From Gammaproteobacteria bacterium (GTDB taxonomy: Bacteria; Pseudomonadota; Gammaproteobacteria; Pseudomonadales; Pseudohongiellaceae), in contig PASF01000008.1 of the NCBI GenBank assembly GCA_002711845.1, forward strand, positions 1-64,000: a stretch of DNA of 64,000 bases, in the 5' to 3' direction. Positions 39,630 to 49,099 of this stretch are shown one piece after another. Position 1 is the stretch's first letter. Every line of letters begins with the position of its first letter. The notes beneath the pieces are model-generated. The model had not been told where the DNA came from and ran no database searches. It saw only the letters and a program-made list of their open reading frames with translations. A program made the position numbers and the translations under genes.

Positions 39630-41429
39630 GTGACTGATTTAAGCCGTATCCGCAACTTTTCCATTATCGCGCATATTGACCACGGCAAATCCACCCTGGC
39701 AGACCGCTTCATTCAACATTGCGGTGGTCTGACGCAGCGTGAGATGGCCGAGCAGGTGCTGGACTCTCTCGATATCGAGAGAGAGCGCGGCATAACCATC
39801 AAGGCGCAAAGCGTCACGCTGTTCTACGAAGCGAAGGATGGGCAGCGCTATCAACTGAACTTTATTGATACCCCCGGCCACGTTGATTTTTCCTACGAAG
39901 TGTCGCGTTCGCTGGCTGCCTGTGAAGGCGCGCTGCTGGTTGTTGACGCCGGCCAGGGCGTAGAGGCACAGTCGGTCGCGACCTGCTATACCGCCATTGA
40001 GCAGGGGCTGGAAGTGATTCCCGTGCTTAACAAGATGGATCTCCCCCAGGCCGATCCGGACAAAGTGCGAAAGGAAATCGAGGAAATCATCGGTATTGAT
40101 GCGTCGGCGGCCGTCAGCGCCAGTGCCAAGACCGGCATGGGTATCACTGATATTCTGGAGGAGCTCATCCGTCTGGTGCCAGCGCCAGTGGGTGATCGCG
40201 ATGCGCCTTTGCAGGCATTAATCATTGACTCCTGGTTTGACAACTACCTCGGTGTGGTGTCGCTGGTCCGGGTAAAGCAGGGCACGCTCAAAAAAGGTGA
40301 CAAAATTATTGCCAAAACCATTGGCAAGGCTCATCTGGTCGATCACGTCGGCTACTTTGACCCCAAGCGGCATGACCTGCCCATGCTGCAGGCGGGTGAA
40401 GTGGGTTATATCATTGCCGGTATCAAGGAAATTCAGGGCGCGCCAGTGGGTGATACGATTACGCACGCATCAACACCCGACGCCCCGATGCTGCCTGGTT
40501 TCAGGCGTATCCAGCCGCAGGTTTATGCCGGTCTGTATCCGGTGTCCGCAGATGACTTTGAAGATTTTCGTGATGCCCTGGCCAAATTGACGCTTAATGA
40601 CGCGTCGCTGTTCTACGAGCCGGAAAGTTCGGATGCCCTCGGCTTTGGTTTCCGTTGTGGTTTCCTGGGCATGCTGCATATGGAAATCATTCAGGAACGT
40701 CTGGAGCGAGAGTACGACATTGACCTGATCACCACGGCACCGACAGTGGTTTATGAAGTGGTCATGCGCAACGACGAAGTGGTGCGCGTGGAAAGCCCAT
40801 CGTCGCTGCCGCCAGTGGCATCCATTATCGAAACCCGGGAGCCGATTGTGCTCGCCAGCATGCTGGTCCCGCAGGAATATCTGGGCAATATCATCAATCT
40901 GTGTGTGGCGCGGCGTGGTGTCCAGCGCGACATGCAGTTCATCGGCAATCAGGTGTCACTGAGTTACGAATTACCCATGGCAGAAGTCGTGATGGATTTC
41001 TTTGACAAGCTGAAATCGGCCAGTCGTGGCTACGCCTCGCTGGACTATCATTTTATTCGCTTCCAGACTGCCAGTCTGGTCCGCCTGGATGTGCTGATCA
41101 ATGGCGATCGGGTAGACGCACTGGCACTGATCGTGCACCGGGATCAGGCGCAAAGTAAAGGCCGTTCGCTGGTCGAAAAGATGAAGGAACTGATTCCTCG
41201 CCAGATGTTTGATGTGGCCATTCAGGCCGCCATTGGCGGCCAGATAGTTGCCCGTCAGACAGTCAAGGCCCTGCGCAAAAATGTCACGGCAAAGTGTTAT
41301 GGCGGCGATATAACACGAAAGAAAAAACTGCTTGAAAAACAGAAGGCCGGCAAGAAGCGTATGAAACAGGTAGGCAACGTGGAAGTGCCGCAGGAAGCCT
41401 TCCTTGCCGTACTGAAAGTGGACAGTTAA
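39630..41429 (+). CDS. lepA: Elongation factor 4 (LepA) GTPase
   Basis: The 599-residue translational GTPase has G motifs [23 protein letters not shown] and [13 protein letters not shown]-like domains II, III and V, and the LepA-specific C-terminal domain ([20 protein letters not shown]). EF4 acts on stalled or initiating ribosomes. It starts at GTG giving [16 protein letters not shown], which fits the family; the ribosome site is weak. It heads the lepA-lepB-rnc-era-recO run. Confidence 0.98.
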   Translation: MTDLSRIRNFSIIAHIDHGKSTLADRFIQHCGGLTQREMAEQVLDSLDIERERGITIKAQSVTLFYEAKDGQRYQLNFIDTPGHVDFSYEVSRSLAACEGALLVVDAGQGVEAQSVATCYTAIEQGLEVIPVLNKMDLPQADPDKVRKEIEEIIGIDASAAVSASAKTGMGITDILEELIRLVPAPVGDRDAPLQALIIDSWFDNYLGVVSLVRVKQGTLKKGDKIIAKTIGKAHLVDHVGYFDPKRHDLPMLQAGEVGYIIAGIKEIQGAPVGDTITHASTPDAPMLPGFRRIQPQVYAGLYPVSADDFEDFRDALAKLTLNDASLFYEPESSDALGFGFRCGFLGMLHMEIIQERLEREYDIDLITTAPTVVYEVVMRNDEVVRVESPSSLPPVASIIETREPIVLASMLVPQEYLGNIINLCVARRGVQRDMQFIGNQVSLSYELPMAEVVMDFFDKLKSASRGYASLDYHFIRFQTASLVRLDVLINGDRVDALALIVHRDQAQSKGRSLVEKMKELIPRQMFDVAIQAAIGGQIVARQTVKALRKNVTAKCYGGDITRKKKLLEKQKAGKKRMKQVGNVEVPQEAFLAVLKVDS

Positions 41430-41442
41430 GGGTGCTCGGGTA

Positions 41443-42216
41443 ATGGATATCGATTTTTCGCTGGTGCTGGTCATTCTGGTCGCCATCTGCGGCTTCATCT
41501 GGCTGCTGGATGCCATGCTGTTTGCCAAAGCGCGTAAACAGGCCAACAAAACCGAAGAACCGGTGGTTGTTGAATATGCCAAGTCATTTTTCCCCGTTCT
41601 GTTTATCGTATTGATGCTGCGCTCCTTTCTGGTAGAGCCCTTTCAGATACCCTCCGGCTCCATGATACCAACCCTCGAAGTCGGCGATTTCATCCTCGTT
41701 AACAAGTATCATTACGGCTTGCGATTACCGGTTCTGGGTACCAAGATAGTTGCCAACAATGAGCCCGAAAGAGGCGAGGTGATGGTATTCATACCCCCAC
41801 ATGACCAGTCCTACTTCATCAAGCGGGTAGTCGGACTGCCCGGCGATACCATTGATTACGAAAACAAGGTGCTGCGGGTCAATGGTGACGTCGTGGACAT
41901 GGAAGTCATTGACGATGTGTCCATAGAAACGGCAGGCGGCATGCGCCCGGGCGTGGTGGTCAGTGAAACCCTGGGCGAATTGGCGCACCGTGCCCAGATA
42001 ATCACCCAGGATACTCGCAGCCGCGGCCGGACCAGCTGGGTAGTACCTCCCGGACACTACTTCATGATGGGTGATAACCGCGACAATAGCGCCGACAGTC
42101 GCGTCTGGGGCCCGGTACCAGAAGAGAATATTGTCGGCAAGGCGTTTGCTATCTGGATGCATAAAGAGCCCGGCCTGAATCTGCCGACCTTTAGTCGTAA
42201 TCAGCGCATTTACTGA
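41443..42216 (+). CDS. lepB: Signal peptidase I
   Basis: This 257-residue inner-membrane enzyme removes Sec/Tat signal peptides. There are two N-terminal membrane segments (LVLVILVAICGFIWLLDAM and FFPVLFIVLMLRSFLV). The catalytic dyad is S73 in PSGSMIPTL and K127 in YFIKRVVGLPGD, with box E GDNRDNSADSR near the C-terminus. It lies 13 bases after lepA, the common arrangement. Confidence 0.97.
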   Translation: MDIDFSLVLVILVAICGFIWLLDAMLFAKARKQANKTEEPVVVEYAKSFFPVLFIVLMLRSFLVEPFQIPSGSMIPTLEVGDFILVNKYHYGLRLPVLGTKIVANNEPERGEVMVFIPPHDQSYFIKRVVGLPGDTIDYENKVLRVNGDVVDMEVIDDVSIETAGGMRPGVVVSETLGELAHRAQIITQDTRSRGRTSWVVPPGHYFMMGDNRDNSADSRVWGPVPEENIVGKAFAIWMHKEPGLNLPTFSRNQRIY

Positions 42217-42221
42217 CCGGC

Positions 42222-42239
42222 GATAACACTGCTGTTATC
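42222..42239 (+). promoter_or_regulatory. Hairpin in the lepB-rnc gap
   Basis: GATAACA pairs with TGTTATC around CTGC. An ACCGG (42216) and CCGGT (42252) pair could extend it into a larger folded leader before rnc. E. coli RNase III cleaves a structured leader of its own mRNA; this may be a smaller counterpart. Confidence 0.4.
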
Positions 42240-42278
42240 AGCCCCGATGATCCGGTAAGGACTTTGGTGGGGAAGACC

Positions 42279-42986
42279 ATGCGAATTTCCAGGCAAGCAC
42301 TATCGACCCTGCAAACCAGACTGGGATATTCATTCCGGTCTGATGAATTGCTGACTCTGGCACTGACGCATCGCAGTGCGGAAAAAAACCACAATCAGCG
42401 GCTGGAATTTCTGGGTGACGCCGTACTCGGTTTTGTTGTCGCTGAGGCCCTGTATCACCGCTACCCCGACGCGCCGGAAGGCGATCTGAGCCAATTGCGT
42501 GCTGTGCTGGTAAATCGTGAGACCCTGGCAGGGCTGGCCCGCGAACTGAGCCTGGGCGAGCTGCTGGTGTTGGGGCAGGGTGAACGCAAAAGTGGCGGTC
42601 ACCATCGTGATTCCATCCTTTGTGATGCCATGGAAGCATTGCTGGGAGCGATTTACCTGGACGGTGGTGCTGATGCCTGTCGCGAGTGTATTCTGCGCCT
42701 TCTGCATGATCGTATGCAGCATGATCCGGCTCAGGGCGCCAGCAAGGATTCCAAAACCCGCCTGCAGGAACTGCTACAGGCAGGCGGGCATGCGCTGCCG
42801 GATTATCAGGTTGTTGCCGTCCGGGGAGAGGAGCACGATCAGGAATTTGAAGTGTCATGCAGTATTGCGCTGCTTGATCAAAGTAGCCGTGGTGCCGGCC
42901 GTACACGGCGACTTGCCGAGCAGCAGGCCGCCAGTCAGGCATTGCTGATGCTAACGCGCGCGCAAACACAGGACCAGAACACATGA
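42279..42986 (+). CDS. rnc: Ribonuclease III
   Basis: This double-strand-specific RNase is needed for rRNA processing. The 235-residue protein has the signature [20 protein letters not shown], a second metal-site block ([16 protein letters not shown]), and a C-terminal dsRBD ([30 protein letters not shown]). The ATG has GGGGA five bases upstream; an in-frame TTG lies 15 bases earlier. Its 3' end overlaps the era start (ATGA), so the two are coupled. Confidence 0.97.
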   Translation: MRISRQALSTLQTRLGYSFRSDELLTLALTHRSAEKNHNQRLEFLGDAVLGFVVAEALYHRYPDAPEGDLSQLRAVLVNRETLAGLARELSLGELLVLGQGERKSGGHHRDSILCDAMEALLGAIYLDGGADACRECILRLLHDRMQHDPAQGASKDSKTRLQELLQAGGHALPDYQVVAVRGEEHDQEFEVSCSIALLDQSSRGAGRTRRLAEQQAASQALLMLTRAQTQDQNT

Positions 42987-43876
42987 TGACAGAACACGAA
43001 ATGACCCGCTGCGGATATATTGCAATCGTCGGGCGTCCCAATGTCGGCAAATCCACGTTGCTGAATCACCTGCTGGAACAAAAGATCAGTATTACCTCGC
43101 GCAAACCGCAGACCACACGCCATCGCATCACGGGCATCAAAACCGCAGGCGACACACAATTCGTTTATGTCGATACGCCGGGGCTGCATAAAAACCAGAA
43201 AAAAGCCCTGAACCGGGCGATGAATGCCACCGTGACTGAAGTGCTGAAAGACGTTGATGTGGTATTGTTCATGGTGGAACGGCTGGTATTCAACGAAGAG
43301 GACGACATGGTGCTGCAGGCACTGGAAAAGATTAATGTGCCGGTTTTGTTATTGATCAATAAATGTGACCAGGTTGAAAATCGCGAGCGATTACTGCCGC
43401 ATATTCAGCAACTGGCGGCCCGAAGACAGTTCGCCGAGGTCATCCCACTGGCGGTACTGACCGGCCACAATATGGATACCGTGGAAACCTGTGTCGCCAA
43501 ATATCTGCCGGAAGGCCCGTTCATGTTCCCGGAAGATCAGGTGACTGATCGCAGCTCGCGCTTTCTTGCTGCCGAACTGATTCGGGAGAAAATTACCCGG
43601 CAGCTCGGTGATGAACTGCCTTACGAAGTGAGCGTGGAAATCGAGAAGTTTGTACAGGAAGGCACGGTGTTGCACATACATGGCCTGATCCTGGTCGACA
43701 AGGCAGGCCAGAAGCAAATCATCATTGGTCATCATGGAGAGCGCCTGAAAACCATTGGCAAGGCCGCCCGGCTGGACATGGAAAACGCCTTCGAAAGCAA
43801 GGTCATGCTCAATCTTTGGGTCAAGGTCAAATCGGGTTGGGCCGATGACGAACGGGCCTTGCAAAGCCTGAACTGA
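42983..43876 (+). CDS. era: GTPase Era
   Basis: This 297-residue GTPase binds the 16S rRNA 3' end during 30S maturation. G domain: [48 protein letters not shown] and NKCDQVE. The C-terminal KH domain reads [20 protein letters not shown]. It overlaps rnc by four bases, a nearly universal gammaproteobacterial pairing. Confidence 0.98.
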   Translation: MMTEHEMTRCGYIAIVGRPNVGKSTLLNHLLEQKISITSRKPQTTRHRITGIKTAGDTQFVYVDTPGLHKNQKKALNRAMNATVTEVLKDVDVVLFMVERLVFNEEDDMVLQALEKINVPVLLLINKCDQVENRERLLPHIQQLAARRQFAEVIPLAVLTGHNMDTVETCVAKYLPEGPFMFPEDQVTDRSSRFLAAELIREKITRQLGDELPYEVSVEIEKFVQEGTVLHIHGLILVDKAGQKQIIIGHHGERLKTIGKAARLDMENAFESKVMLNLWVKVKSGWADDERALQSLN

Positions 43877-43886
43877 CAGCCTTACT

Positions 43887-44678
43887 GTGAAGCGAATTGA
43901 TCTGCAACCTGCCTATGTCCTTCACACCCGACCCTACCGGGACACCAGTGCACTGGTTGATCTGCTCAGCCTGGACTATGGCCTGCTGCGGGCAGTGGCA
44001 CGGGGAGTGCGCGGCAAGGCGTCCCGCAAGCGTTCCGCGATCCAACCATTCCAGCCATTGCTGGTGAGTCTGTCGGGCCGCGGCGAGTTGCTCAGCCTGA
44101 ATCAGGCCGAGCATGCCGCCCCGGGCTTCCGTCTGCACGGCGACCGGCTGTTCAGCGCCCTCTACCTGAACGAGTTGCTGATGCGCCTGTTACAGGCACA
44201 GGATGCCCAGCCCGGGATTTACCGGCTGTACCAGCAGGCACTGATTCGCCTGCAGCAACCGGGATCGCTGGAAGTCTGCCTGCGGTGTTTCGAATTCAGT
44301 CTGCTCCAGGAGCTGGGTTATGCCTGGGACCTGCATGTCGACGCGGTCGACGGGGCGGCGCTGCAGATGAGCGGCGACTACCTGTTTGATCCTGCCCATG
44401 GTTACCAGGCCTTGCCGTCACCCATTGTTGAACGGCCCCAGAACCTGTTCTCCGGAGCGGAACTGGTGCATTTTGCCAGCCTGGTTAGCAACACCGGGGA
44501 AGATGAAATTGACGCCGGTCATGCTGCCAAACGGCTGATGCGGCTGGCCCTGCAGCCGCACCTGGGCGCCAAACCTTTGCTCAGTCGCACGCTGTTTGCG
44601 GCAAAACCCGCTCCCCGGCAGATGCCTGATACTGATGCAGATGGCTGCATCCTACCCCCGGAAGACAATAAAGGGTAA
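43887..44678 (+). CDS. recO: DNA repair protein RecO
   Basis: RecO helps load RecA onto SSB-coated gaps. The 263-residue protein has an N-terminal OB fold (QPAYVLHTRPYRDTSALVDLLS, YGLLRAVARGVRG) and a helical C-terminal domain (LYLNELLMRLLQAQDAQPGIYRLY, CLRCFEFSLLQELGY). There is no Cys4 zinc site, as usual for this class. It starts at GTG ten bases after era. In Pseudomonas pdxJ comes next; here cysM does. Confidence 0.95.
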   Translation: MKRIDLQPAYVLHTRPYRDTSALVDLLSLDYGLLRAVARGVRGKASRKRSAIQPFQPLLVSLSGRGELLSLNQAEHAAPGFRLHGDRLFSALYLNELLMRLLQAQDAQPGIYRLYQQALIRLQQPGSLEVCLRCFEFSLLQELGYAWDLHVDAVDGAALQMSGDYLFDPAHGYQALPSPIVERPQNLFSGAELVHFASLVSNTGEDEIDAGHAAKRLMRLALQPHLGAKPLLSRTLFAAKPAPRQMPDTDADGCILPPEDNKG

Positions 44679-44702
44679 AATTGCGCCTCTTTTGGCCACA
44701 GT

Positions 44703-45644
44703 ATGATTGAATCCATGAGTCATTCCAGTACCGGGTCTTCCCAGGCCCAACCAACCCGCATCTACCCGGCAGTTGACAGCCAGATCGGAAATACCCCTCT
44801 GGTCAGGTTGCAGCGCCTGGCAGGTGACACCAGCAACACCATCCTGCTTAAACTGGAAGGCAATAATCCGGCTGGTTCTGTCAAGGACCGCGCCGCCTTC
44901 AACATGATCCAGCAGGCGGAACGCCGGGGTGAAATTGAACCCGGAGATACGCTGATCGAGGCGACCAGCGGTAACACCGGCATTGCGCTGGCCATGGTAG
45001 CGGCGATCAAGGGCTATCGCATGATCCTGGTGATGCCGGAGACCATGTCGCAGGAGCGCAAGGCTTCCATGTCTGCATACGGTGCCGAACTGGTGCTGGT
45101 CAGTGATGCCGACGGAATGGAAGGCGCACGCGACCTGGCCGACAGAATGTGTCGTGAGGGCAAAGGTAAAATTCTTGACCAGTTTGCCAACGCTGACAAC
45201 CCGGCCGCGCACTATCTGACGACCGGGCCGGAAATCTGGCGCGACACCCAGGGTTCGGTCACGCATTTTGTTGCGTCCATGGGCACTACAGGTACCATCA
45301 TGGGTGTATCGCGGTTCCTCAAAGAGCAGAATCCGGATATCAGTATCGTCGGTCTTCAGCCTCAGGATGGTTCCAAAATCCCCGGCATCCGTCGCTGGCC
45401 GCAGGCGTATCTGCCACGCATCTTTGAGCCCGCCCGTGTCGATCGCGTTATTGATATTGCACAAAGTGATGCGGAGCACACCATGCGAGCATTGGCCAGA
45501 GAAGAAGGCATATTCTGCGGTGTCTCTTCAGGAGGATCCGTCTACGGTGCCTTGCAGCTGAGCCGCGAACTCGAAAACGCGATTATCGTGGCAATCATTT
45601 GTGACCGCGGTGACCGTTACCTTTCTACTGGTGTCTTTTCCTGA
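44703..45644 (+). CDS. cysM: Cysteine synthase B
   Basis: This PLP enzyme makes cysteine from O-acetylserine and sulfide or thiosulfate. It is about 313 residues. PLP Lys lies in NNPAGSVKDRAAFNM, the substrate loop in EATSGNTGIALAM, the phosphate-binding GTTGTIMGVSRFL, and the C-terminal ICDRGDRYLSTGVF. CysM rather than CysK is supported by IRRWPQAYLPRIF and by the neighbours rlmD-relA-mazG. The start could also be the ATG 12 bases downstream. Confidence 0.94.
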   Translation: MIESMSHSSTGSSQAQPTRIYPAVDSQIGNTPLVRLQRLAGDTSNTILLKLEGNNPAGSVKDRAAFNMIQQAERRGEIEPGDTLIEATSGNTGIALAMVAAIKGYRMILVMPETMSQERKASMSAYGAELVLVSDADGMEGARDLADRMCREGKGKILDQFANADNPAAHYLTTGPEIWRDTQGSVTHFVASMGTTGTIMGVSRFLKEQNPDISIVGLQPQDGSKIPGIRRWPQAYLPRIFEPARVDRVIDIAQSDAEHTMRALAREEGIFCGVSSGGSVYGALQLSRELENAIIVAIICDRGDRYLSTGVFS

Positions 45645-45653
45645 GTTGATGTT

Positions 45654-47048
45654 ATGAGTAAATCCCGACGCCGCCGGCAAAAACTGCCTGTCGAAGCGGT
45701 ACCTGTCAGTATTGAACGCCTGAGCCATGAAGGTCGGGGTGTAGGCAAAATTGACGGCAAAATAGCGTTTGTTGACGGTGCACTGCCTGGCGAAAACGTC
45801 ACTGCGGTTTATACGTCGCGACGCAGCCAATATGACGCATTGAAAGTCCAGGATATCCTGCTGGCCTCATCGCAGCGGGTGACACCGCCTTGTGCGGTCG
45901 CCGGGATCTGCGGTGGCTGTGTGCTGCAGCATCTGGCACCCTCGGCGCAACTTGAACTCAAGCAGCAGGTGCTGACCGATCAGCTTAAACACACCGGCGG
46001 CATCACCGATTTTCAGGTGCTGCCGGCGATGGCAAGTGAGACTGAACATTACCGTCGCAAGGCGCGGCTTGCCGTCCGATATGTACACAAAAAAAGTGAC
46101 GTACTGGTGGGCTTTCGCGAAACCGCCAATACTTTCATCACCGACATGCATGACTGCGCCGTGCTGGTAAAGCCGGTCGCCCGCCTGATCAGTCCATTGC
46201 GTGCCCTGATCCTGTCTCTGGAGGCCTGTCGCGACATTCCGCAAATAGAAGTGGCGGTCGGGGAATCTCACTGCGTCGACAGCGAGCAGCTGCCTGACGT
46301 GTTGCGGGTGGCACTGGTACTGCGCCACCTGGTGCCGCTGGGTGACGCCGACCGGCAGCGTCTGCAACAGTTCGCCGAGCTTCACGACATTGCCTGGTTC
46401 CTGCAGTCCGGCGGCCCGGATACCGTGCAGAAGTTCTGGCCCGCGGATGACAATACGTCGTTGTTCTACTACCTGCCGCAGCGCGCCGGAAGCAATCTGC
46501 CGGCAATCACCATGGAGTTTCAGCCGGGTGACTTCACCCAGGTAAACGCCGGCATCAATCGTCATATGATCGAGCAGGCACTGGACCTGCTGGACCTGCA
46601 ACCGCAGGATCAGGTACTGGACCTGTTTTGCGGACTGGGCAACTTTACCCTTGCCATCGCACAACGCTGTCAAGCAGTGACCGGCGTGGAAGGCAGTGAA
46701 GATATGGTGACACGCGCCGCCATGAATGCACAGCGCAACGGCATCAACAACACCCGGTTTTATGCAGCCAACCTGTTCACTGATTTTGACCAGGAAACCT
46801 GGGCCAAGCCTGTTTATGACAAGCTCCTGCTCGATCCGCCGCGCTCAGGTGCGATTGAATTCGTCAGTCGTATCAGGGAACTGCTACCCAGGAGAATCGT
46901 GTACGTCTCATGTAACCCAGCCACTCTGGCAAGAGATGCCGCCGAATTGCAACGGCAGGGATATGAGCTGGCAAGCGCCGGCGTCATGGATATGTTTCCG
47001 CACACCGGCCATGTAGAATCCATGGCGCTCTTTGTTCTCGGGACATAA
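45654..47048 (+). CDS. rlmD: 23S rRNA (uracil1939-C5)-methyltransferase RlmD
   Basis: The 464-residue SAM enzyme has an N-terminal TRAM RNA-binding domain (IERLSHEGRGVGKIDGKIAF), Fe-S cysteines C80, C86, C89 (PPCAVAGICGGC) and C168 (HDCAV), the SAM motif VLDLFCGLGNFTLAIA, and catalytic blocks LLDPPRSGA and VYVSCNPATLARD with the nucleophilic Cys. It lies nine bases after cysM and nine before relA. Confidence 0.97.
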   Translation: MSKSRRRRQKLPVEAVPVSIERLSHEGRGVGKIDGKIAFVDGALPGENVTAVYTSRRSQYDALKVQDILLASSQRVTPPCAVAGICGGCVLQHLAPSAQLELKQQVLTDQLKHTGGITDFQVLPAMASETEHYRRKARLAVRYVHKKSDVLVGFRETANTFITDMHDCAVLVKPVARLISPLRALILSLEACRDIPQIEVAVGESHCVDSEQLPDVLRVALVLRHLVPLGDADRQRLQQFAELHDIAWFLQSGGPDTVQKFWPADDNTSLFYYLPQRAGSNLPAITMEFQPGDFTQVNAGINRHMIEQALDLLDLQPQDQVLDLFCGLGNFTLAIAQRCQAVTGVEGSEDMVTRAAMNAQRNGINNTRFYAANLFTDFDQETWAKPVYDKLLLDPPRSGAIEFVSRIRELLPRRIVYVSCNPATLARDAAELQRQGYELASAGVMDMFPHTGHVESMALFVLGT

Positions 47049-47056
47049 ATAAGACT

Positions 47057-49099
47057 ATGGTGCAGGTACGCGAAGAGTATTCTTTTAATTCCGATGGCAG
47101 CGTCAATTTTGCACAATGGCTTGCGCGCCTGGAAAGTTATGTCAATTTGTCCCGGCATGATGATATTCGTCGCGCCTGCCAATTGAGCTGGCAGGTTGAA
47201 TATCTCGCCATTGCTGCCAAGAATGCCTGGTCTCCTGGCGTCAGTGCCTACCGCACAGGCCTGGAAATGGCCGAGATCCTGGCCCAGTTGCACCTGGACA
47301 GTGAGGCAATCATCGTTGCGCTGCTTTACCGCCCGGTGCGTGAGTCGCGATTGCCGCTGGAGCAGGTACAGGAGGCATTCGGCCCGAATATCGCCACCCT
47401 GCTCGAAGGGGTGCTGCGCATGGCGGCGATTAACGAAACGGATACCAGCAAGACCCGGGTCCTTGGCCAGAGCCAGGATCAGATGGAAAACGTTCGTAAA
47501 ATGCTGCTGGCCATGGTTGACGATGTCCGTGTCGCATTGATCAAACTGGCAGAGCGGACCTGTGCCATCCGTTCAGTGAAAACCGCCAGTCAGGAAAAAC
47601 GTTTGCGGGTTGCCCGCGAAGTATTTGATATTTACGCACCTCTGGCACATCGACTGGGTATCGGTCAGCTCAAATGGGAGCTGGAAGACCTTTCGTTTCG
47701 TTATTTGCAGGCTGACAATTACAAACGTATTGCCGGCCTGATAGACGAGCGCCGGGTCGATCGCGAGCGCTTCATTACCGAGGTCACCGAAGAGTTGCGT
47801 CGCCAGTTCAGCCGTGCCGGTATTGATGCGGAAATCAATGGCCGTGCCAAAAGCATTTACAGTATCTGGCGCAAAATGCAGCGTAAGCAGCTCGACTTCT
47901 CGCAGATCTTTGACATACGCGCGGTACGCGTGCTGGTGCCGGATGTTCGCGACTGTTATGCCGCACTGGGTATTGTTCACAACCTGTGGCGGGTGATACC
48001 CAACGAATTTGATGACTACATCGCCAATCCCAAGGAGAACGGCTATCAATCTTTGCACACCGCCGTGATTGGCCCGGACAATAAGGTGTTCGAGATTCAG
48101 ATCCGCACGTTTGCCATGGACGATGATGCCGAGCTGGGCGTGTGCGCACACTGGCGCTACAAAGAAGGCATAGTTGATCCCGACTACCGGGACGGATTTG
48201 ATGAAAAAATTGAGTGGTTGCGACAGGTGCTTGCCTGGCATGACGAGATGGGCATGGTCGGGGGACTGGCAGAGCAGCTGCGCAGCGATGCCAGCGCTGA
48301 CGACCGCGTGTACGTGTTTACGCCAGAAGGGCACGTCGTGGATCTGATGGCCGGCGCAACACCGCTGGATTTTGCCTATTATGTCCACACGCAGGTTGGC
48401 AATCATTGTTCCGGTGCGCGGGTGAACGACAGGATCGTGGCACTGAATTACCAACTGAAGACCGGTGACCGGGTTGAAATTCTGTCCAGCGAATTGAATG
48501 AACCCAGCCGGGACTGGCTAAAGCCGCACCTGGGTTATGCCAATACACCCCGGGCGCGCGCCAAGTTGGTGCAATGGTTTAAAACCCAGGATCGGGAGCA
48601 GAACATTGCCTATGGCCGGCAGTGGCTGGAAACCGAGCTTGCGCGTTTGGCGATTCGCCATTTGCCGATTGACGAAGTGTCGCGACGACTCGGCTGTCGT
48701 AATGCCGAGGGCCTGTTTGTGTCTATCGGCACCGGCGCCATTGAGGTACATGAAGTGATTGATACGGCACAGCAGTTGTCACTGCTGTCAGGCAGACAGG
48801 ATCTGTTTACTGATGAGCTGGCAGGAAACCGTCTGGCTGACAGCAGTCCGGTGACTGTTCATGTGCAGGTTATCGCACGGGACCGGGCGGGTCTGTTGCG
48901 TGATGTCACCACCATTCTCGCCAACGAGGCGCTTTATGTTCTCGCCGTGAATACCCGCAGCGACAAACGAGATGCAACGGCCGCCATCCAACTGGAAATT
49001 GAAATATCTACATTCCACAGCCTGGCCCGGGCTCTTGACCGCCTGAATGACCTGGACAGCGTGATTGAAGCGCGACGACTGGAGGACAATGACCTGTGA
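47057..49099 (+). CDS. relA: GTP pyrophosphokinase RelA lacking the zinc-finger (CC) domain
   Basis: RelA makes (p)ppGpp on stalled ribosomes. The 680-residue protein has an inactive HD pseudo-hydrolase domain (around residues 84-96 AIIVALLYRPVRE replaces HDxxED), and a synthetase domain with RAKSIYSIWRKMQRKQLD, the acidic EFDD (317-320) typical of RelA, and NGYQSLHTAV. TGS (RVYVFTPEGHVVDLMAGATP), helical and C-terminal ACT domains (about 598-678, RDRAGLLRDVTTILANE) follow. The segment between the helical and ACT domains is too short for the Cys-Cys/zinc-finger domain; its CC, PGD, GRG and HRxDC motifs are absent. This matches a length about 64 residues below E. coli RelA. Confidence 0.95.
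   Translation: MVQVREEYSFNSDGSVNFAQWLARLESYVNLSRHDDIRRACQLSWQVEYLAIAAKNAWSPGVSAYRTGLEMAEILAQLHLDSEAIIVALLYRPVRESRLPLEQVQEAFGPNIATLLEGVLRMAAINETDTSKTRVLGQSQDQMENVRKMLLAMVDDVRVALIKLAERTCAIRSVKTASQEKRLRVAREVFDIYAPLAHRLGIGQLKWELEDLSFRYLQADNYKRIAGLIDERRVDRERFITEVTEELRRQFSRAGIDAEINGRAKSIYSIWRKMQRKQLDFSQIFDIRAVRVLVPDVRDCYAALGIVHNLWRVIPNEFDDYIANPKENGYQSLHTAVIGPDNKVFEIQIRTFAMDDDAELGVCAHWRYKEGIVDPDYRDGFDEKIEWLRQVLAWHDEMGMVGGLAEQLRSDASADDRVYVFTPEGHVVDLMAGATPLDFAYYVHTQVGNHCSGARVNDRIVALNYQLKTGDRVEILSSELNEPSRDWLKPHLGYANTPRARAKLVQWFKTQDREQNIAYGRQWLETELARLAIRHLPIDEVSRRLGCRNAEGLFVSIGTGAIEVHEVIDTAQQLSLLSGRQDLFTDELAGNRLADSSPVTVHVQVIARDRAGLLRDVTTILANEALYVLAVNTRSDKRDATAAIQLEIEISTFHSLARALDRLNDLDSVIEARRLEDNDL

Noticed and set aside
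47300-47345. Loss of the HDxxED motif in RelA as a sign of a broken gene
   Set aside because: An inactive hydrolase domain is normal for RelA proteins of gammaproteobacteria; the synthetase site is intact.
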